The notes under the pieces: model-generated
Databases searched by the model: none
Told to the model about the DNA's origin: nothing
What the model saw: the letters and a program-made list of their open reading frames with translations, nothing else
Program-made: the position numbers and the translations under genes
Assembly: GCA_052117605.1 (NCBI GenBank)
Contig: JBQKIT010000002.1
DNA: 64,000 bases
Direction: 5' to 3' (one strand)
Source: CAG-791 sp000431495
Lineage (GTDB): Bacteria > Bacillota > Clostridia > Lachnospirales > Lachnospiraceae
Shown: in pieces, positions 43,149 to 51,953 of the stretch
How positions within the stretch are numbered: position 1 is the first letter of the stretch
How the letters are laid out: each line of letters starts with the position of its first letter

Positions 43149-44444
43149 ATGGTTAAGGCAGTGGTTGGTGCCAACTGGGGCGATGAAGGAAAGGGCAAGA
43201 TCACAGATACACTTGCAGATACTGCGGATGTGGTCATCCGTTTTCAGGGCGGTGCGAATGCAGGACATACGATCGTCAATGAGTACGGTAAATTTGCACT
43301 TCATCTGATGCCCTCCGGCGTGTTCCATCAGAATATCATGAACATCATCGGAAACGGCGTGGCCTTTGACATTGACAAGTTTGTTGATGAGCTGGCACAG
43401 ATTGAGGCACAGGGAGTTCCGGAGCCTCAGCTGATGGTTTCGGACAGGGTACAGGTCATGATGCCTTACCACATTGCCTTTGATACGCTGGAGGAGGCAA
43501 GGCTTGCCGGAAAGAGCTTTGGCTCCACGAAGTCCGGCATCGCTCCGTTTTATTCCGACAAATTCGCCAAAATCGGATGGCAGATCAATGAGTTCTTCCA
43601 GGAGGATGATGTCCTGAAGGAGAAGATTGCACGGATCGCTGAGATTAAGGATGCGCTTCTTGTCAATCTGTACCATTCGGAGCCGCTTGATCAGGAAGCA
43701 ATCCTGAACTGGATCAAGGAGCGCAGAGACAAGGTAAAGCCGTATCTTGGCAATGTGTCGCTGTATCTGGACGGAGCTTTGAAGGAAGGAAAGACGGTTC
43801 TTCTGGAGGGACAGCTTGGCACCATGAAGGATCCTGACCACGGCATCTATCCGATGGTTACGTCCTCTTCTCCGCTTGCCGGATACGGTGCAATCGGCGC
43901 AGGAATTCCGCCCTATGAAATCAAACAGATCGTTGTTGTCTCCAAGGCATATTCTTCTGCAGTCGGTGCAGGTGAGTTTGTTTCCGAGGTATTCGGGGAT
44001 GAGGCGGTGACGCTTCGCAATCACGGCGGAGACGGCGGAGAATACGGCGCAACGACAGGCCGTCCGAGAAGAGTCGGCTGGTATGACTGTGTTGCTTCGA
44101 AATACGGCTGCCGGCTGCAGGGCTGCACGGATGTGGCCTTTACCGTTCTGGATGATCTCGGCTACCTGGATGAGATTCCGGTCTGCGTGGCGTATGAGCT
44201 TGATGGTCAGGAAATCACGGAGTTCCCGGTTACCAAGGATCTTTCGCGCTGCAAGCCTGTGTATAAGATGATGCCGGGCTGGAAGTGTGATATTCGCGGA
44301 ATCCGGAGCTTTGAGGAGCTTCCGAAGGAGGCGAGAGACTACGTAAACTTCATTGAGGAGCAGATTGGCTATCCGATTACCATGGTTTCCAACGGCCCTG
44401 CCCGAGCGGATATTATTTACCGCGAGAGCCCGCTGAAGAAATAA
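43149..44444 (+). CDS. purA: Adenylosuccinate synthetase
   Basis: A 431-residue GTP-dependent ligase joining IMP and aspartate. Motifs: GANWGDEGKGKITDTLAD (phosphate loop with catalytic Asp), FQGGANAGHTIVNEYGKFAL (catalytic His), SGIAPFYSDKFAKIGW and LLEGQLGTMKDPDHGIYP. The last reads LGT where many enzymes have QGT-type sequences ending in D-x-D-x-GTYP; here it is GIYP, typical of a divergent Firmicutes subgroup. GGGAGGT lies before ATG 43149, and a strong terminator follows. Confidence 0.94.
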   Translation: MVKAVVGANWGDEGKGKITDTLADTADVVIRFQGGANAGHTIVNEYGKFALHLMPSGVFHQNIMNIIGNGVAFDIDKFVDELAQIEAQGVPEPQLMVSDRVQVMMPYHIAFDTLEEARLAGKSFGSTKSGIAPFYSDKFAKIGWQINEFFQEDDVLKEKIARIAEIKDALLVNLYHSEPLDQEAILNWIKERRDKVKPYLGNVSLYLDGALKEGKTVLLEGQLGTMKDPDHGIYPMVTSSSPLAGYGAIGAGIPPYEIKQIVVVSKAYSSAVGAGEFVSEVFGDEAVTLRNHGGDGGEYGATTGRPRRVGWYDCVASKYGCRLQGCTDVAFTVLDDLGYLDEIPVCVAYELDGQEITEFPVTKDLSRCKPVYKMMPGWKCDIRGIRSFEELPKEARDYVNFIEEQIGYPITMVSNGPARADIIYRESPLKK

Positions 44445-44452
44445 AAGAAACG

Positions 44453-44495
44453 GAACCGGCACGGACAACAGAATCGTCTGTGCCGGTTCTTTTTT
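44453..44495 (+). terminator. Intrinsic terminator after purA
   Basis: GAACCGGCAC (44453-44462) pairs with GTGCCGGTTC (44480-44489), followed by six T. Confidence 0.88.
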
Positions 44496-44544
44496 GCGTA
44501 AAATGCCGCCAGTGCGCTGGTGCTGGAAGAGAGGAGAAGAGAGG

Positions 44545-45147
44545 ATGATTCGTATTGCCCGGGAAGAGGATGCGGCAAGACTTCTGGAGATCTACCGTCC
44601 CTATGTCACAGATACTGCGATTACCTTTGAATATGAAGTACCTTCCGCAGAAGAATTTCGGGAGAGAATCCGCAGTACTCTGGAGAAATATCCGTATTTT
44701 GTGGAAGAGAAGAATGGAAAAATCGAAGGATATGCGTATGCCGGATCCTTCAAAGGAAGAGCCGCTTATGACTGGGCGGTTGAGACCTCCATCTATGTGG
44801 ACGGGGACACGCGAAGAAACGGTGTGGGAAGAGCCTTATACGAAGCACTGGAGGAGGCTCTTCGGCTTCAGGGAATCCGGAATGCGGAGGCCTGTATTGC
44901 GGCCCCGCGCGGGCAGGATCCGTATCTGAACGAGGACAGCATCCGGTTTCACGAGCACTCCGGATACCGCATGGTGGGACGCTTTGAAAAGTGTGCTTAC
45001 AAGTTTGACCGGTGGTATGACATGGTCTGGATGGAGAAATTCATCGGAGATCATCCGGAGGTACCTGTGGTGCTTCCTCCGGTCCTTCCTTTTCGGGAGC
45101 TTTGCGTCCGGGGAGCTTTCCGGCTGCCCGGCACAGAATCCAGATGA
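44545..45147 (+). CDS. GNAT-family N-acetyltransferase (phosphinothricin-acetyltransferase-like)
   Basis: A 200-residue acetyl-CoA-dependent acetyltransferase. The opening IRIAREEDAARLLEIYRPYV, the middle YAGSFKGRAAYDWAVETSIY and the acetyl-CoA loop TRRNGVGRALYEALEEAL are those of the PAT/YwnH group, which acetylates amino-group substrates such as phosphinothricin or methionine sulfoximine. GAGGAGAAGAG precedes ATG 44545. About 25 C-terminal residues (VVLPPVLPFRELCVRGAF) extend beyond the usual end. It is convergent with the metal permease. Confidence 0.85.
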   Translation: MIRIAREEDAARLLEIYRPYVTDTAITFEYEVPSAEEFRERIRSTLEKYPYFVEEKNGKIEGYAYAGSFKGRAAYDWAVETSIYVDGDTRRNGVGRALYEALEEALRLQGIRNAEACIAAPRGQDPYLNEDSIRFHEHSGYRMVGRFEKCAYKFDRWYDMVWMEKFIGDHPEVPVVLPPVLPFRELCVRGAFRLPGTESR

Positions 45148-45188
45148 AAACAGGGACCACAATGGTCATGCCGACGCAGAAGCTCCAT

Positions 45189-46091
45189 TTACAATGCAAT
45201 GCCAAAACCTGTAAGGAGAAGTCCCCAGAAGACGCCCGCGGCATAAACAAGAGCCGCAATTCGGAGGTTCTCGCGAAGGTGGTGGGAATTGGTGCGGAAC
45301 AGAACAAGAAGTCCGACACCTGCGCTGACGAGGAGCCCCGCCATCATCTGGCCGGCCTCCAGAAGACCGTCAAGATAGAGCTGTGTAATCATGACAGAGG
45401 AAGCACAGTTGGGAATCAGACCGACTGCGGCGGACAGGAATACGCCTGCGGCGCGGTGATTGGAAAGAAGTCCCCTGATGGCATCCTCACCGAAGCCTTC
45501 GACAATGAGTGTGAGAACCAGCGTGATCAGGAAAACGAACAGCGTGATGTGCAGCGTGTGAATGAAGGCGGATTTCAGAATGCTTCCCTCTTCCTCCTCA
45601 CAGCCGCAGTGCTCCTGCTCACAAAGGTCATGGATGTGCTTCTCATGATTGCCCTTTTTATGCTGATGCAGACGAATTCGATGGAGAATACAGTCAATGA
45701 CCAGACCGGTCAATGCGGCGATGATTGCCTTTACGGCAAGAATTCTTGCCATCTGTCCGATGGGAAGCTGCGCGGAGATGAACAGCGGGAGCATTTCATC
45801 GGAAGTGGAAAGAAAAACAGCAAGGAGGGTTCCTGTCGAAATCAGACCGGCGGAGTAAAGACTGGCAGCAGAGGCGGAGAAGCCGCACTGCGGAACAATG
45901 CCGACGATTCCGCCGAAGACGGGACCGAAGCGGCCGACGTTTTCTTTCCGGATGAGGTCCTGGGACTTATCCTCGGTACGCCGCTCCAGGGCCTCCATGA
46001 TCAGATAAGTAACAAACAGGAACGGGATCAGTTTCAGGGTGTCGATTCCTGCATCCAGCAGGGAATCGGCAAAAAGCTCGAGTAGATTCAT
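45189..46091 (-). CDS. Putative metal efflux permease (arsenic/manganese efflux-like, two-repeat membrane protein)
   Basis: A 300-residue membrane protein with about ten hydrophobic segments in two related halves: one around GGIVGIVPQCGFSASAASLY and the other around AAVGLIPNCASSVMITQLYL, each with a Pro-x-Cys element. Between them lies a His/Cys/acid-rich cytoplasmic loop (HKKGNHEKHIHDLCEQEH then CGCEEEE) that should bind metal. The architecture matches a family annotated variously as arsenic efflux protein or putative manganese transporter. The start is set at the ATG 46091; the frame runs much further upstream only as the antisense of the aldo/keto reductase gene. No ribosome site is clear. 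Confidence 0.75.
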   Translation of the reverse strand: MNLLELFADSLLDAGIDTLKLIPFLFVTYLIMEALERRTEDKSQDLIRKENVGRFGPVFGGIVGIVPQCGFSASAASLYSAGLISTGTLLAVFLSTSDEMLPLFISAQLPIGQMARILAVKAIIAALTGLVIDCILHRIRLHQHKKGNHEKHIHDLCEQEHCGCEEEEGSILKSAFIHTLHITLFVFLITLVLTLIVEGFGEDAIRGLLSNHRAAGVFLSAAVGLIPNCASSVMITQLYLDGLLEAGQMMAGLLVSAGVGLLVLFRTNSHHLRENLRIAALVYAAGVFWGLLLTGFGIAL

Positions 46092-46205
46092 AGGCAAAAT
46101 CCATTTATAATGAGGTAAGATGTTTTTACTGCAACAACTGCGAGAATATCGGAAAGAGAAGGGGATGTCAATTACTTTTCCGGGATTTTGGGAGGAAGGA
46201 AAGAA

Positions 46206-47315
46206 ATGGAACGGATTAAGAAGAACTTTGGATTTGGATGCATGCGTCTTCCGATGATGGGAGATGACGTGGACCTGGAGCAGACGAAGAAGATGGTGGA
46301 TGCCTTTCTGGAGGCAGGATTCAATTATTTTGACACCGCCCACGGATACATTCAGGGAAAGAGTGAGCTGGCACTGAAGGAGTGTCTCACCAGCCGCTAT
46401 CCCAGAGATCGCTATATTCTGACGGATAAGTTGACGGCCACTTATTTTCAGAAGGAGGAGGACATCCGGCCGTTTTTCCAGAGTCAGCTTGAGGCCTGCG
46501 GTGTGGATTATTTCGATTTCTATCTGATGCACGCGCAGGGAGCGGGGAATTTCGATCATTTCAGGAAATGCAGAGCCTATGAAACGGCCTTTGAACTGAA
46601 GAAGGAAGGGAAGATCCGTCACGTCGGATTCTCCTTCCATGATACGCCGGAGTTTCTGGAGAAGATTCTGACGGAATATCCGGAGACAGAGGTGGTTCAG
46701 ATCCAGTTCAACTACGCGGATTATGATGATCTTACGGTTCAGAGCCGCCGCTGCTACGAGGTTTGCCGTAAGCACAACAAGCCGGTGATTGTCATGGAGC
46801 CGGTTAAGGGAGGTAATCTCGTCAATCTCCCGGAGGAGGCAGCCAGGGTTCTGGAGGATCTGCAGGGCGGGAGCGCAGCCAGCTATGCGCTTCGGTTTGC
46901 GGCAGGCTTCCCCGGTATGATGATGGTCCTTTCCGGAATGAGTACCATGGAGCAGATGGAGGACAACATCAGCTTCATGAAGAATTTCAGGCCGCTGGAT
47001 GACAAGGAGATGGAGGCAGTCCGCAAGGTACAGGAGATTTTTCATAAGCAGAATCTCATTCCCTGCACAGGTTGTCGCTACTGTACCGACGGATGTCCGA
47101 AGAAGATTCTGATTCCGGATTTGTTTGCCGTTATGAATACAAAGCAGATCCACACGGACTGGGATGCGGATCATTACTATCATGATGTATATACAAAGGA
47201 AGGAAGCCTTGCTTCGGACTGCTTAAAGTGCGGCAAGTGCGAGAAGGTCTGCCCGCAGCATCTTCCCATCCGCAAGCTCCTGGAAGATGTGGCATCCGAA
47301 TTTGAGCACAGGTAA
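46206..47315 (+). CDS. Aldo/keto reductase with C-terminal 2[4Fe-4S] ferredoxin domain
   Basis: A 369-residue redox enzyme. Residues 1-270 form the aldo/keto reductase barrel with GCMRLPMMGDDVDLEQ, FNYFDTAHGYIQGKSELAL (catalytic Asp/Tyr) and DYFDFYLMHAQG (catalytic His). The C-terminal 90 residues carry CTGCRYCTDGCPKK and CLKCGKCEKVCPQHL, eight cysteines for two [4Fe-4S] clusters, so electrons could pass between ferredoxin and the flavin-free barrel. This fused form is common in anaerobes; substrates are unknown. It is divergent from the permease, and a terminator follows. Confidence 0.9.
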   Translation: MERIKKNFGFGCMRLPMMGDDVDLEQTKKMVDAFLEAGFNYFDTAHGYIQGKSELALKECLTSRYPRDRYILTDKLTATYFQKEEDIRPFFQSQLEACGVDYFDFYLMHAQGAGNFDHFRKCRAYETAFELKKEGKIRHVGFSFHDTPEFLEKILTEYPETEVVQIQFNYADYDDLTVQSRRCYEVCRKHNKPVIVMEPVKGGNLVNLPEEAARVLEDLQGGSAASYALRFAAGFPGMMMVLSGMSTMEQMEDNISFMKNFRPLDDKEMEAVRKVQEIFHKQNLIPCTGCRYCTDGCPKKILIPDLFAVMNTKQIHTDWDADHYYHDVYTKEGSLASDCLKCGKCEKVCPQHLPIRKLLEDVASEFEHR

Positions 47316-47368
47316 GGCTGCAGACGATTTGCGAGAAAAGAGTACAAAAATAAGGGAAGAAGTTCTGA

Positions 47369-47398
47369 ACGGGACAGCGGCTGCTGCCCCGTTTTTTT
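47369..47398 (+). terminator. Intrinsic terminator after the aldo/keto reductase
   Basis: ACGGGACAGC (47369-47378) pairs with GCTGCCCCGT (47383-47392) around a four-base loop and is followed by a run of T. Confidence 0.82.
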
Positions 47399-47419
47399 GC
47401 TTTCAGGAGCTCGGAATGA

Positions 47420-47464
47420 TTGACAATATGTAGCATACTACGTATTATATGTAGTGTGCTACAT
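47420..47464 (+). promoter_or_regulatory. Near-consensus promoter overlapped by a long inverted repeat (MarR operator)
   Basis: TTGACA (47420-47425) and TATTAT (47443-47448) have 17-base spacing, an almost ideal sigma-A promoter. An inverted repeat, ATGTAGCATACTAC (47428-47441) and GTAGTGTGCTACAT (47451-47464), has one mismatch and brackets the -10 box. A MarR dimer bound here would block the promoter of its own operon. Confidence 0.78.
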
Positions 47465-47481
47465 ATTGCGAAAGGAGAAGA

Positions 47482-47952
47482 ATGGCTGATAAGTCGCAGC
47501 GAAGATTTGAAGATGCGCCCCTTGGGTACAAGTTCAAGAGAATTCATGAGATGTTCCGGGCGAGGATGAATGTGGATATGAAGGAGAGTGATCTGACCTT
47601 TTCCCAGATGGAAATTCTTTTTTATCTGGAGAAGCACGCCGATCATGCCATCAATCAGCAGGAGCTGTGCGATGCGGTTCAGGTGTCGCATCCGACGATG
47701 ATCGGACTGATCAACCGGATGGAAGAGAAGGATCTGGTGGTTCGGAGGACCGATCCTCTCAATCGCCGGAGCCGTTACATCGAGATGACGCAGAAGTCGC
47801 AGGAAATCCTGCGTCAGACGAGGGAAAGGCGCCACAGAAATGACAGAATGCTGGTGAAGGGATTTACGGACGAGGAGACGAAAGAGTTGAACCGGCTCCT
47901 TGGCATGGTCTATCGGAACATGCAGTCAGAGGAGTTTCTGCAGGAAAGGTGA
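47482..47952 (+). CDS. MarR-family transcriptional regulator
   Basis: A 156-residue winged-helix regulator: LTFSQMEILFYLEKHADH, the recognition helix region LCDAVQVSHPTMIGLINRME and the wing EKDLVVRRTDPLNRRSRYIE. AAAGGAG precedes the ATG. It opens an operon with two ABC half-transporters and presumably represses it through the inverted repeat in the promoter, being released by a drug-like ligand. This MarR-ABC-ABC layout is common for multidrug exporters in Firmicutes. Confidence 0.92.
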   Translation: MADKSQRRFEDAPLGYKFKRIHEMFRARMNVDMKESDLTFSQMEILFYLEKHADHAINQQELCDAVQVSHPTMIGLINRMEEKDLVVRRTDPLNRRSRYIEMTQKSQEILRQTRERRHRNDRMLVKGFTDEETKELNRLLGMVYRNMQSEEFLQER

Positions 47953-47954
47953 AG

Positions 47955-49736
47955 ATGAAACGAGAAGAAATCAGTAAGAAAAAAAGCGTAGTCGGTACGT
48001 TGTACCGGGAGCTTCGGCAGTACAAGGTGTTTGCGTTTATCACACCGCTTTTTATGGTGGGGGAGGTTGTAGCGGAAATGGTCATTCCGATTCTGATGGG
48101 AAGCCTTGTAGACCTTGGAATTTCCGCAGGCAATGTGTCTTATGTAAAGAAAACCGGCCTGTTCATGCTGGCGGTAGCCCTTTTCGGTTTGTTCTGCGGC
48201 ATTATGGGTGCCTTTATGGGCTCCAGAGCGGGCTCCGGATTTGCGAAGAATCTGCGAAAGGCGATGTTTGACAACATTCAGAAGTTTTCCTTCGCCAACA
48301 TCGACCGGTTCAGCACGTCGAGTCTGGTAACCCGTCTTACCACAGATGTGACCAACGTACAGAATGCATTCCAGATGCTGATCCGGATGGCAATGCGCGC
48401 CCCTTCGATGATGATCGTGGCGCTTGTGATGTCCTTCCTGATCAACCCGAGGCTGGCAAGCATTTATCTGGCAGCCGTGCTGTTTCTGGGAGTCATTCTG
48501 TTCCTGATCATGAAAAGCACCACGGCGTATTTCCAGAAAGTCTTTGAGCGCTATGACGATCTGAACGAGAGCGTTCAGGAAAATGTTTCCGCGATCCGTG
48601 TGGTCAAGGCGTATGTCCGGGAGGATTACGAGATCGGCAGATTCCGCAAGGCGGCAGCCAATATTTATCTGATGTTCGTCAAGGCTGAGCTGAAGCTTTC
48701 CTGGAACAACCCGCTTATGACAGCGGTTGTGTACAGCTGCATCCTTCTGATCAGCTGGATCGGCGGGCACATGATTGTTGCAGGAAGTCTGACGACGGGA
48801 CAGCTGATGAGTCTCCTGACGTACTGCATGAACATTCTGAACAGTCTGATGTTCCTGGCGATGATTTTTGTCATGATGACCATGTCGGAGGCAAGCTGCC
48901 GACGTATTGCAGAGGTCATTGACGAGAATCCTTCTCTGGGGAACCCCAAAGAGCCGGTGAAGGAGGTCAAGGATGGAAGCATTGTGTTCGAGCACGTGAA
49001 TTTTGCTTACCGTGAGGGCTCCGGTGAGCCGGTACTGAAGGACATTAACCTTTCCATTTCCTCCGGAGAGAGCATCGGCATCATCGGCGGAACCGGCTCT
49101 GCAAAGTCGAGTCTCGTGAACCTGATCAGCCGTCTGTATGATGTGACCGGGGGAAGCATCAAGGTCGGCGGTGTGGATGTGCGGGATTATGACATGGAAA
49201 CCTTGCGGAACAAGGTGGCAGTTGTACTGCAGAAGAATGTTCTGTTCTCGGGAACCATTCTGGAGAACCTGCGCTGGGGCAATAAATGTGCATCGCAGGA
49301 GGAATGTGAGAGGGTCTGCCGGATTGCCTGCGCGGACGAGTTTATTGAACGGCTTCCGGAAGGCTATGACACCTACATCGAACAGGGCGGCACGAACGTC
49401 TCCGGCGGTCAGAAGCAGCGGCTCTGCATTGCGAGGGCTCTGCTGAAGAATCCGAAAATTCTGATCTTTGATGATTCCACCAGCGCGGTGGATACGGCAA
49501 CGGATGCGAAGATCCGGAAGGGACTTGCGGAGTACATGCCGGAAACCACAAAGCTTGTCATCGCACAGAGAATTTCTTCAGTGAAGGACTGTGACCGGAT
49601 CATTGTCATGGACAACGGGACGGTGAACGGCTTCGGAACTCATGATGAGCTGATGCGGAGCAACGAAATCTACCGGGAAGTGTATGAGTCACAGAACGGC
49701 ATGACCGGGGATGCGGATTTTGACGAGAAGGAATAA
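47955..49736 (+). CDS. ABC exporter half-transporter with degenerate nucleotide site
   Basis: A 593-residue protein: six transmembrane helices (residues 20-310), then an ATPase domain. Walker A reads IIGGTGSAKSSLVNLI, with Ala in place of the usual Gly before Lys; signature is TNVSGGQKQRLCIAR; Walker B is ILIFDDSTSAVDTATD, where Asp replaces the catalytic Glu; the H-loop region reads LVIAQRISSVKDCD, with Gln for His. These are marks of the non-hydrolytic half of a heterodimeric exporter such as BmrC/BmrD. ATG 47955 follows AGGAAAGG, two bases after the regulator stop. Its partner follows. Confidence 0.9.
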   Translation: MKREEISKKKSVVGTLYRELRQYKVFAFITPLFMVGEVVAEMVIPILMGSLVDLGISAGNVSYVKKTGLFMLAVALFGLFCGIMGAFMGSRAGSGFAKNLRKAMFDNIQKFSFANIDRFSTSSLVTRLTTDVTNVQNAFQMLIRMAMRAPSMMIVALVMSFLINPRLASIYLAAVLFLGVILFLIMKSTTAYFQKVFERYDDLNESVQENVSAIRVVKAYVREDYEIGRFRKAAANIYLMFVKAELKLSWNNPLMTAVVYSCILLISWIGGHMIVAGSLTTGQLMSLLTYCMNILNSLMFLAMIFVMMTMSEASCRRIAEVIDENPSLGNPKEPVKEVKDGSIVFEHVNFAYREGSGEPVLKDINLSISSGESIGIIGGTGSAKSSLVNLISRLYDVTGGSIKVGGVDVRDYDMETLRNKVAVVLQKNVLFSGTILENLRWGNKCASQEECERVCRIACADEFIERLPEGYDTYIEQGGTNVSGGQKQRLCIARALLKNPKILIFDDSTSAVDTATDAKIRKGLAEYMPETTKLVIAQRISSVKDCDRIIVMDNGTVNGFGTHDELMRSNEIYREVYESQNGMTGDADFDEKE

Positions 49737-49832
49737 GGCATAACAAAAACAGGACGAATGAAAACAAAGAATATGCTTTTGAAAAATTCTTCTCATGTCG
49801 CCGCAGACAGGCTGCGGACGGAAAGGAAGTAT

Positions 49833-51821
49833 ATGGCAAATGAAAGAGTACGTGAGGTAAAGGGACCGCGCGGCGGGGCCAAACGGGGAATGCCTCATGA
49901 AAAGGTGGAGCATCCGGAAAGGATCATCGGGAGGCTTCTGAAGATTCTGTTCCGAAATTACGGGATCCATATGGCTGCCGTCATGATCTGTATTCTGACA
50001 ACAGTCTTCTCAAGCGTACAGGGCACTATGTTTACCAAGACCCTGATTGACAGCTACATTACGCCGATGATCGGGCAGACGAATCCGGATTACGGGCCGC
50101 TTACGGGGGCCATTCTTCGCGTTGCGGGATTTTACGGGCTTGGTGTTCTTGCCGCCCTGGTGCAGGCAAAGCTTATGGTTTACGTCACACAGGGAACGCT
50201 TCGGGATCTTCGAGATGATCTGTTTGATCATATGGAGACCCTGCCGGTCAAATATTTTGACACCCATGCACACGGGGACATCATGTCGGTTTACACAAAC
50301 GATATTGATACGCTGCGCCAGATGATCAGTCAGAGCATTCCGCAGCTGATGAACAGTGCGATTACGATTGTTTCTGTCTTTGCAATGATGGTGACACTGA
50401 GCATTCCGCTGACGATTCTTACGTGTGTGATGGTGGCTCTGATGCTGACGTTGTCCTCCTTTGCAACGAAGATTTCGGCAAAAAATTTCGCTGCAAGGCA
50501 GAGAGGACTCGGAGAGCTGAACGGCTTTATTGAGGAGACGATTACCGGCCAGAAGGTGGTCAAGGTGTTCTGTCATGAGGAAGAGAGCACGAAGACCTTT
50601 GATGAGCTGAACGAGAAGCTGTTCGAGGTTTCCTATAAGGCGGAGGCTTATTCCGGAGTTGTGGGACCGTTCAGCGCGCAGCTCGGAAATGCCTCTTATG
50701 TGATCTGTGCCGTGGTTGGCTGCACGCTGGCGATCAATCAGTATGCCGGCTTTACGGTTGGCGCGCTTGCTTCGTTCCTTACGTTCAACAAAAGCTTCAA
50801 TATGCCGATCAATCAGATTACCATGCAGTTTAATGCCATCATCTCGGCGCTTGCCGGAGCGGATCGCATCTTCCGGCTTCTGGATGAAGAGTCGGAGGAG
50901 GATAACGGCTATGTGAAGCTTGTCAATGTGGAAAAGAAGCCCCGCGGAAAGAATGCGGATGCAGATAGTTCGGAGCATTCGGAAGCTGCCTCGTCTGAGC
51001 TCGCGGAAACCACGGAGCGGACCGGTCTGTGGGCCTGGAAGCACACACATCAGGCGGACGGCTCCGTTACGTATGTTCCTCTTCGGGGCGATGTGACGTT
51101 CGGCGGAGTGGATTTCGGATATACGGATGACAAGATTGTTCTGCATGACATTGTTCTCCATGCAGAGCCCGGGCAGAAGGTTGCGCTTGTCGGCTCCACC
51201 GGCGCGGGGAAGACGACGATCACCAATCTGATCAACCGCTTCTATGACATTCAGGATGGAAAGATCCGGTTTGACAACATCAATATCAATAAGATCAGGA
51301 AGAAGGATCTGCGACGATCACTTGGTATGGTGCTGCAGGATACACATCTCTTTACTGGAACGGTAAAGGAGAACATCCGGTACGGAAGACTGGATGCAAC
51401 GGATGAGGAGGTTGAAACAGCAGCAAGGCTTGCGAATGCGGATGGCTTTATCCGAAGACTCCCGCAGGGGTATGACACCATGCTGAAGGGAGACGGTGCA
51501 AATCTTTCTCAGGGTCAGCGCCAGCTCCTTGCGATTGCGAGAGCCGCGATTGCGGATCCACCGGTACTGATCCTGGATGAAGCAACGAGCTCGATTGATA
51601 CGAGAACCGAGAAAATCGTGCAGGACGGCATGGATAAGCTGATGCAGGGGCGTACAACCTTTGTGATTGCTCACCGCCTGTCCACCATTCGGAATGCGGA
51701 CAAGATCATTGTTCTGGAGCAGGGAAGGATTGTCGAGCAGGGCAATCACGAAGAACTTCTTTCGAAAAAGGGAAGATACTACCAACTGTACACCGGAAAA
51801 CGTCCGGAGCTGGCAGGGTAA
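49833..51821 (+). CDS. ABC exporter half-transporter with intact catalytic site
   Basis: A 662-residue protein: a 55-residue charged N-terminal leader, six transmembrane helices, and an ATPase with complete motifs: Walker A VGSTGAGKTTITNLIN, signature ANLSQGQRQLLAIAR, Walker B VLILDEATSSIDTRTE and H-loop FVIAHRLSTIRNADKI. An 80-residue Glu/Ser-rich insertion (DADSSEHSEAASSELAE) lies between the membrane and ATPase domains. ATG 49833 follows AAAGGAAG; an in-frame start at 49758 has no site. It should pair with the preceding half-transporter to export drugs or peptides. Confidence 0.92.
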   Translation: MANERVREVKGPRGGAKRGMPHEKVEHPERIIGRLLKILFRNYGIHMAAVMICILTTVFSSVQGTMFTKTLIDSYITPMIGQTNPDYGPLTGAILRVAGFYGLGVLAALVQAKLMVYVTQGTLRDLRDDLFDHMETLPVKYFDTHAHGDIMSVYTNDIDTLRQMISQSIPQLMNSAITIVSVFAMMVTLSIPLTILTCVMVALMLTLSSFATKISAKNFAARQRGLGELNGFIEETITGQKVVKVFCHEEESTKTFDELNEKLFEVSYKAEAYSGVVGPFSAQLGNASYVICAVVGCTLAINQYAGFTVGALASFLTFNKSFNMPINQITMQFNAIISALAGADRIFRLLDEESEEDNGYVKLVNVEKKPRGKNADADSSEHSEAASSELAETTERTGLWAWKHTHQADGSVTYVPLRGDVTFGGVDFGYTDDKIVLHDIVLHAEPGQKVALVGSTGAGKTTITNLINRFYDIQDGKIRFDNININKIRKKDLRRSLGMVLQDTHLFTGTVKENIRYGRLDATDEEVETAARLANADGFIRRLPQGYDTMLKGDGANLSQGQRQLLAIARAAIADPPVLILDEATSSIDTRTEKIVQDGMDKLMQGRTTFVIAHRLSTIRNADKIIVLEQGRIVEQGNHEELLSKKGRYYQLYTGKRPELAG

Positions 51822-51863
51822 AATGCGGCCGGAACCGGCAGAGGTGAAGGCAGCTAGAGCAGG

Positions 51864-51910
51864 AACGAGCAGGCTGTGTGTGGAAATTCACACAGCCTGC
51901 TCGTTTCTGT
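51864..51910 (+). terminator. Long terminator hairpin after the ABC operon
   Basis: A perfect 17-bp stem (51864-51880 with 51889-51905) and a T-rich tail; being symmetrical it could also stop transcripts arriving from the nuclease element on the other strand. Confidence 0.88.
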
Positions 51911-51953
51911 TATGGTGTGCCTGACGATTAATCAATCCTGCCTTCTGCTCGAT

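Noticed and set aside
46092..47183. In-frame upstream extension of the metal permease to 664 residues
   Set aside because: The extension is antisense to the aldo/keto reductase and hydrophilic; the membrane protein begins naturally at 46091.
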